Origin: Muribaculaceae bacterium Isolate-110 (HZI)
GTDB lineage: Bacteria; Bacteroidota; Bacteroidia; Bacteroidales; Muribaculaceae
Direction of reading: 5' to 3'
DNA length: 50,025 bases
Assembly: GCA_003762875.1 (NCBI GenBank)
Contig: RIBL01000022.1
Span: 1 to 50,025, forward strand
The translations under genes were made by a program, and so were the position numbers. Positions 45,362 through 50,025 of the stretch are shown piece by piece. Within the stretch, counting starts at the first letter, position 1. Each line of letters starts with the position of its first letter. The notes under the pieces are model-generated. The model saw nothing but the letters and a program-made list of their open reading frames with translations, had not been told where the DNA came from and did no database searches.

Positions 45362-46168
45362 TTAACGTACAATTATAGCTGTGATGGTCACCGCGAGCGA
45401 AGCTATCGACACCCAGAACGAGGTCGACTGGACCGTATTGGCATTGAGCTGAGACTGACGCTTGCGTGTGGGATTAGGATCGACATACACCACGTCGTCC
45501 TGCTGTATGTAATAGGCTGGTGACGACGTGAGGTCGTTGCCTGAGAGAAGACTCACCTGGTAGGTGGTCTGCTGTCCGTCGACCGTACGTATGAGCTTGA
45601 TGTTGTCGCGCATACCATAGATGGTAAGGTCGCCGGCACTTCCGAGCAGGTCGAGAATGGTCATGTCGTCGCGGTCTATCGGATAACGTCCGGGCTTATT
45701 GACTTCGCCAAGCACCGAAGCCTGGGCATTGACAAGCTCTACGGTCACGACTGCATCTTTCACGAGGTCACGCCCTATAAGCATGCCCTTGATGACTCCG
45801 GCCACTTCCATGCGGGTGAGCCCTCCGACGTGAATCGTTCCAAGCTCCGGAAAGTCGATGTCTCCGTCCTGATTGACAGTGTAGGCACTGACTCCCTGTG
45901 ATGTGTTATTGTTGGCCAATGCCGAGGTCTGTCCGAGCAGACGATTGGTGTAGGGTAGATTGAACATATTGGCCACCATCGGGTCACGCGAGTTGACAAT
46001 GATGGACAACTTGTCATTAGGTTTGATGACGACGCTTTTCACATCTACCTGTGATGGCGTCTGAATGGCCATTTCCTGAAAATATGCCACATCCTTGGGC
46101 GTGGAGCACGAAGCGACTGCCATTGCAAACAGAATGGAAACAGCAAATAATAAATTGTTGAAACGCAT
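45362..46168 (-). CDS. Wza-type polysaccharide export lipoprotein
   Basis: A 268-residue outer-membrane lipoprotein forming the export channel. The start is placed at 46166-46168 (MRFNNLLF), because the five residues before it add nothing to the signal peptide; the lipobox is VASC with Cys21, then STPKDVAYFQ. A poly-export domain (KPNDKLSIIVNSRDP) and a SLBB domain (VLGEVNKPGRYPIDRDDMTI) follow, and one C-terminal hydrophobic helix (FWVSIASLAVTITAIIV) may cross the outer membrane. It heads the wza-wzc-126aa-GT4-cyclophilin run. Confidence 0.93.
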   Translation of the reverse strand: MRFNNLLFAVSILFAMAVASCSTPKDVAYFQEMAIQTPSQVDVKSVVIKPNDKLSIIVNSRDPMVANMFNLPYTNRLLGQTSALANNNTSQGVSAYTVNQDGDIDFPELGTIHVGGLTRMEVAGVIKGMLIGRDLVKDAVVTVELVNAQASVLGEVNKPGRYPIDRDDMTILDLLGSAGDLTIYGMRDNIKLIRTVDGQQTTYQVSLLSGNDLTSSPAYYIQQDDVVYVDPNPTRKRQSQLNANTVQSTSFWVSIASLAVTITAIIVR

Positions 46169-46255
46169 GTGACTTAGAGTCATGAATTGATGACTTGAAA
46201 GGATAATTTTATAGCTTTATACGTATGAATAACAATCATACCGCGCATTATGTCA

Positions 46256-46286
46256 CAAAATTAATATATTTTAAGATATATTACAA
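46256..46286 (-). promoter_or_regulatory. Promoter of the wza-wzc operon
   Basis: Minus-strand TAATTTTG (46256-46263) and TTG (46284-46286), 20 bases apart; leader of about 80 bases. Confidence 0.6.
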
Positions 46287-46305
46287 CTATCAGTCGTGAA
46301 AATAA

Positions 46306-46340
46306 GTGAAATGACGGCTGTGACGGGCCGTCATTTTCAC
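46306..46340. terminator. Terminator after the PBP1A gene
   Basis: Arms 46306-46318 (GTGAAATGACGGC) and 46327-46340 (GCCGTCATTTTCAC) pair with one bulged T; it lies 25 bases after the PBP1A stop and upstream of the wza promoter. Confidence 0.75.
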
Positions 46341-46364
46341 TGAGAAATAACGTCTTATGTTTTT

Positions 46365-48797
46365 TCAGTCAAACACTCCCTCCATCGACGACTCTTCGGC
46401 GTCAGTGTCGGCGTCGGGCTCGTCGTCATACATCCCGTAAAACTCCTTTTCGCAGAGATCCAATCCGGGCGGGAAGTTAAAACGGGTCGACTGGGAATAT
46501 TTGAGCGACGGATCGTTGTAGACCTTGCGCATGAAGCGGCCGTAGATAGGGAGGGCCATCGACGCGCCCTGTCCGTAGGCCATCGTGTTGAAGTGGATGT
46601 AACGCTCGTCACCGCCCACCCATGTGCCGGCCACAAGCTCGGGCGTGAAGCCCATAAACCATCCGTCGGCATTGTAGTTGGTTGTACCCGTCTTGCCGCC
46701 CATCTCGGCAGTGAGGCCGAAGCGTGACCTTACCCTGTGGGCCGTACCCTCGTTGACTACGTTGAGCAGCATGGAGAGGATGCGGTAATAGGCTTTCTCC
46801 GAGATTACCTCGGTGTGGCGTGGCGAGAACTCCGAAATGATGTTGCCGTTGTTGTCGGCTATGGCTGTGACAAACATCGGGTCGACGCGCATACCATTGT
46901 TGGCAAAGGCCGAGTAGGCCGTCACCATTTCCTTGACCGACACGTCGGCCGGACCGAGACACAGCGACATCACGGCCGGAAGATGGGCTGTGATACCAAA
47001 ATTGTGCATTGTCCTGACAAGCGACGCGGGCGAGAGCTGCGATATGAGACGTGCCGAAATCCAGTTGTTGGAGTTAGTGAGTGCCCAGCGCAGATCGACC
47101 ATCTCGCCTACCCTTGCACTGCCGGCATTGCGTGGTGCCCACACTCGGCCGGTCTCGTCGGTAAGCACAGGCTGAGTGTTGGAAAACTCGTCACAGGGGG
47201 TGAAGCCTTCCTCCATCGCGTAAGTGTAGAGAAACGGCTTGCCTGTCGAACCGATCTGACGCCGTCCGGTCGACACCATGTCATATTGGAAGTAGCTGAA
47301 GTCGGGACCGCCAACATAGGCCTTGATATGACCGTTAAGCGGATTCATGGCCATGAATCCCGTGCGCAGGAAGTGTTTGTGATAGAGCACGGAGTCGAGC
47401 GGTGTCATCACCGTGTCGACCGAGCCTCCGTAAGCAAATACCTTCATCTCGCGCGGAGTGTTGAAAGCGCGGTCTATCTCCTCGCGCGAGGCTCCAGCCT
47501 TGACCATCTCACGATACCTGTCGGTATTTTTCATCGCGTTACGTATAAGATGGTTGCGGCGTATCTCCGAGAGCTCGGCACGGTCGGTGGTGTAGGGCGC
47601 ACCCTTGGTGCCGCGTTTCTCGCGGAAGAACGCTTTCTGCAGGTCACCGCCAAGATGCTCGGCCACAGCCTCCTCGGCATACTGCTGCATGCGCGAGTCG
47701 ATGGTGGTGTAGATTTTCAGGCCGTCGTTATATATGTCATATTTCGAGCCGTCTGGCTTGGGATTTTTTTCAATCCAGCCATACAGCGGATTGGTCTCCC
47801 AGGCAATGGAGTCGTCAATGAATTTCTGCCCTTCCCAGCCTCGATAGTTTGCCCGTTCGGGACGCTTGGCCCGGAGCATGCGACGCAATTCCTCACGGAA
47901 ATATGGAGCTATGCCGTCCTTCACGTCCACACGGTGAAAATTAAGAGTCAGCGGCAGAGCCGACAGCGAGTCAAGCTCGGCGTCGGTGAGTTTGCCGGCC
48001 TTGTGCATCTGGGCAAGCACCACGTTGCGACGTTGGCGGGTGCGCTCGTTCTGACGCACGGGATTATAATAGGAGGGATTTTTCACCATGCCGACAAGCG
48101 TGGCGGCCTCCTCGACAGTCAGGTCTTTGGGAGCCTTGCCGAAATAGATGTTGGCCGCGCTCTTGATGCCCACGGCATTGTAGAGAAAGTCAAACTGGTT
48201 GAGATACATCTTTATAATCTCCTCTTTGGAGTAATATCTCTCGAGCTTGACGGCTATCATCCATTCGATAGGCTTCTGCATGGCACGCGTGAGCAGTCCC
48301 GAACTCTGGGGCGAGTAAAGCTGCTTGGCCAACTGCTGGGTGAGCGTAGAGCCTCCGCCGGCATTCTTGTTGCCCATGAGCACCGTCTTGAACAGCACAC
48401 GGCCCAGTCCGCGCATATCAATACCCGAATGTTCCTCAAAGCGCACATCTTCGGTCGAAATCAACGCGTCGATGACATGCTGCGACACCTCGTCAAAATC
48501 GGCATAAACTCTATTGCCCGTGCCGTAGAAATAGCGGCCTATTTCCTTGCCGTCTGACGAATAGAGTACCGATGCAAAACGGTCGGTAGGATTTTTCAAT
48601 TCCTCTACGGGCGGCATGTAGCCTATCACACCGTTATAGACGAGAAACAAAAAGAAGAACAGACCGACAACACCAAGCACAAACACGGTCCACATCGTGG
48701 CTATCAGGCCGCGATGCTTACGCTTCGGTTTAGGTTTGTTCTCAGGCCTGGGCATGGCTTCGGGAGTCTTATGAGGGTGAGAAGGTGTAGTGGGCAT
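46365..48797 (-). CDS. Class A penicillin-binding protein (PBP1A-type transglycosylase/transpeptidase)
   Basis: An 810-residue peptidoglycan synthase. After a basic proline-rich cytoplasmic tail and one membrane helix (31-58) comes a GT51 transglycosylase with TEDVRFEEHSGID (catalytic E116) and GGSTLTQQLAKQLY, then a transpeptidase with S517-T-G-K520 (GSTGKPF), SNN in ALTNSNNWIS, and K702-T-G-T. An acidic tail (DDEPDADTDAEESS) ends the protein. It lies on the same strand as the fucose-synthase gene, which ends 41 bases upstream. Confidence 0.95.
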   Translation of the reverse strand: MPTTPSHPHKTPEAMPRPENKPKPKRKHRGLIATMWTVFVLGVVGLFFFLFLVYNGVIGYMPPVEELKNPTDRFASVLYSSDGKEIGRYFYGTGNRVYADFDEVSQHVIDALISTEDVRFEEHSGIDMRGLGRVLFKTVLMGNKNAGGGSTLTQQLAKQLYSPQSSGLLTRAMQKPIEWMIAVKLERYYSKEEIIKMYLNQFDFLYNAVGIKSAANIYFGKAPKDLTVEEAATLVGMVKNPSYYNPVRQNERTRQRRNVVLAQMHKAGKLTDAELDSLSALPLTLNFHRVDVKDGIAPYFREELRRMLRAKRPERANYRGWEGQKFIDDSIAWETNPLYGWIEKNPKPDGSKYDIYNDGLKIYTTIDSRMQQYAEEAVAEHLGGDLQKAFFREKRGTKGAPYTTDRAELSEIRRNHLIRNAMKNTDRYREMVKAGASREEIDRAFNTPREMKVFAYGGSVDTVMTPLDSVLYHKHFLRTGFMAMNPLNGHIKAYVGGPDFSYFQYDMVSTGRRQIGSTGKPFLYTYAMEEGFTPCDEFSNTQPVLTDETGRVWAPRNAGSARVGEMVDLRWALTNSNNWISARLISQLSPASLVRTMHNFGITAHLPAVMSLCLGPADVSVKEMVTAYSAFANNGMRVDPMFVTAIADNNGNIISEFSPRHTEVISEKAYYRILSMLLNVVNEGTAHRVRSRFGLTAEMGGKTGTTNYNADGWFMGFTPELVAGTWVGGDERYIHFNTMAYGQGASMALPIYGRFMRKVYNDPSLKYSQSTRFNFPPGLDLCEKEFYGMYDDEPDADTDAEESSMEGVFD

Positions 48798-48838
48798 ATA
48801 AAGAATCAGCCGGATAAGAAGGTTTTGAATATCGTATT

Positions 48839-49780
48839 TTAACGCTCGGCTCGCATGGGATTATTAAGAAAATCCTCATAGGCAAGTCTGATGCCGTCCT
48901 CGAGCTCAGTGCGGTAAGTCCACCCCAAAGCGGCCGCCTTTGACACATCAAGCAGCTTGCGGGGTGTGCCGTTGGGGCGCGTGGTGTCCCACAGGATTTT
49001 GCCCTCGTAACCCACCACCTTAGCCACAAGCTCGGTGAGAGCCTTGATGGTGAGTTCCTTGCCGGTGCCGGCATTGACAGTCTCGTCGCCCGAATAATTA
49101 TTCATGAGAAATACACACAGGTTGGCCAGATCGTCGACATAGAGAAACTCTCTGAGCGGACTTCCGTCACCCCAGCATGTTACCTCGGTCAATCCCTGCT
49201 CCTTGGCCTCGTGAAAACGGCGTATCAAGGCCGGCAATACATGTGAGTGCTCGGGATGATAATTGTCATTTGGTCCGTAAAGGTTGGTAGGCATCACCGA
49301 TATATAGTCAGTGCCATACTGCTTGTTTAGATACTCGCAATACTTCAGACCCGAAATCTTGGCTAGAGCATAAGCCTCGTTGGTCTTCTCAAGTTCAGAC
49401 GTAAGCAGACAGCTCTCCGGCATAGGCTGAGGAGCCAGACGCGGATAGATACACGACGAACCGAGAAACTCGAGTTTCTTGCAACCGTTGCGCCATGCAG
49501 CATTGATTACGTTCATCTCAAGCATCATATTGTCATACATAAAATCGGCCAGGGCTGTCGAGTTGGCAATGATACCGCCAACCTTTGCAGCGGCAAGAAA
49601 CACATATTCGGGTTTCTCCTTCTCAAAGAAGTCATTGACCGCCTGCTGCGACACCAGATCAAGCTCGGCATGAGTGCGAGTAATGATATTGTTATAGCCC
49701 TGTCGTTTAAGTTCTCTTACAATAGCCGATCCAACCATACCACGGTGACCGGCCACATAAATCTTAGAATCCTTGTCCAT
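48839..49780 (-). CDS. fcl: GDP-L-fucose synthase
   Basis: A 313-residue SDR epimerase/reductase that turns GDP-4-keto-6-deoxymannose into GDP-L-fucose, the donor for fucosylated surface glycans. It shows the Rossmann loop [14 protein letters not shown], the catalytic Y-A-L-A-K, and [19 protein letters not shown] place the start at [11 protein letters not shown] (49778-49780) since the five residues before it are not family-like and would leave almost no mRNA leader. GDP-mannose dehydratase, its usual partner, is not in the window and may lie just beyond the right edge. Confidence 0.95.
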   Translation of the reverse strand: MDKDSKIYVAGHRGMVGSAIVRELKRQGYNNIITRTHAELDLVSQQAVNDFFEKEKPEYVFLAAAKVGGIIANSTALADFMYDNMMLEMNVINAAWRNGCKKLEFLGSSCIYPRLAPQPMPESCLLTSELEKTNEAYALAKISGLKYCEYLNKQYGTDYISVMPTNLYGPNDNYHPEHSHVLPALIRRFHEAKEQGLTEVTCWGDGSPLREFLYVDDLANLCVFLMNNYSGDETVNAGTGKELTIKALTELVAKVVGYEGKILWDTTRPNGTPRKLLDVSKAAALGWTYRTELEDGIRLAYEDFLNNPMRAER

Positions 49781-49808
49781 CGGAAAATGTATCAATAGTT
49801 CAAGAATG

Positions 49809-49816
49809 CAAAATTA
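49809..49816 (-). promoter_or_regulatory. Likely -7 element of fcl
   Basis: Minus-strand TAATTTTG about 29 bases before the chosen fcl start; no clear -33 element. Confidence 0.4.
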
Positions 49817-49887
49817 CTAATTTTTAATCAACAAGTAAAATAAATAGAGTTAAGAATAACGAATAGCCTCAGAGACAACCGAGGAGA

Positions 49888-49975
49888 TACAAAAGTTTCA
49901 TAAGCTCAATAAGAAACAAAAGTTATAAAAGGGGATACAAAAGTTTCATAAGTTTAAAAAGAAACAAAAGTTTTT
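49888..49975. repeat. Tandem pair of repeat family 2 units
   Basis: Two units beginning GATACAAAAGTTTCATAAG (from about 49892 and 49935), each followed by AAGAAACAAAAGTT. The lead GGAGATACAAAAG matches copies at 8911 and 14765. Each unit can form a weak GTTTC/GAAAC hairpin. The rest of 49976-50025 shows nothing recognisable. Confidence 0.6.
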
Positions 49976-50025
49976 ATTCCAGAGGATAAATCAGTCGCTC
50001 CCGCACGGGCCTCCGCAGGTATCCG

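Noticed and set aside
46737-48557. A 606-codon open frame on the plus strand, antisense to the PBP1A gene
   Set aside because: It is His/Val/Arg-rich with no recognisable motif and lies fully opposite a clearly conserved class A PBP. Long antisense frames are expected in GC-rich genes like this one.
49888-49975. The two tandem repeat units as the start of a CRISPR array
   Set aside because: Only two units, with near-identical sequence throughout and no unique spacers. They match a dispersed hairpin family.

Overview
The window looks like a chromosomal segment of a gut Bacteroidales bacterium, most likely Muribaculaceae (inference). The sequence shows GC-rich protein-coding DNA, Bacteroidetes-type promoters (TAnnTTTG with an upstream TTG/TTTG about 20 bases away), a SusC/SusD pair, a Nudix-type sugar regulator, the rpmB-rpmG-DUF4295 trio and very few classical Shine-Dalgarno sites. 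No tRNA, rRNA or CRISPR array was seen.

Layout. 1-2870 is an AT-rich patch of decaying genes: a secreted, metalloprotease-like gene split by two in-frame TAA codons, a frameshifted secreted remnant beside it, and a wrecked YoeB-type toxin gene. 2874-8893 is a plus-strand housekeeping run (holB, an AddB-like nuclease, hemW, a PHP tyrosine phosphatase). 9004-14520 is a minus-strand susC-susD-DUF4465 locus; the SusC signal peptide is separated from its start codon by a frameshift at an eight-G tract, which suggests phase variation or an assembly error. 14843-18558 holds a PurF-like protein without its catalytic cysteine, rpmB-rpmG-DUF4295 and a ROK glucokinase. 18820-26283 encodes two large secreted enzymes on the plus strand, a PL11 rhamnogalacturonan lyase and a GH95 fucosidase/galactosidase. 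26442-30150 carries an AT-rich HNH-like gene at the end of an ispD-recG run. 30471-38648 is a one-strand catabolic cluster (xylR-xylB-xylA-xylT-eda-uxuA-SDR) for xylose and glucuronate, the two sugars of glucuronoxylan. 39022-40131 is an OmpA-like protein. 40387-49780 is envelope and polysaccharide biogenesis: cyclophilin, glycosyltransferase, Wzc, Wza, PBP1A and GDP-fucose synthase.

How it fits together. Pectin and hemicellulose breakdown outside the cell (PL11, GH95, SusCD) would feed intracellular xylose and uronate pathways. GDP-fucose synthase, Wza/Wzc, the PHP phosphatase and a GT4 enzyme point to a fucose-containing surface polysaccharide. Two dispersed families of long intergenic hairpins, one with about 40-bp stems whose arms vary together between copies, lie mostly just downstream of genes and are the most striking non-coding feature.

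The main candidates for a second look are the poly-G switch in susC, the palindromic hairpin family, the multi-stop metalloprotease-like gene with degenerate zinc ligands, the cysteine-less PurF paralogue, and the HNH-like gene beside recG.
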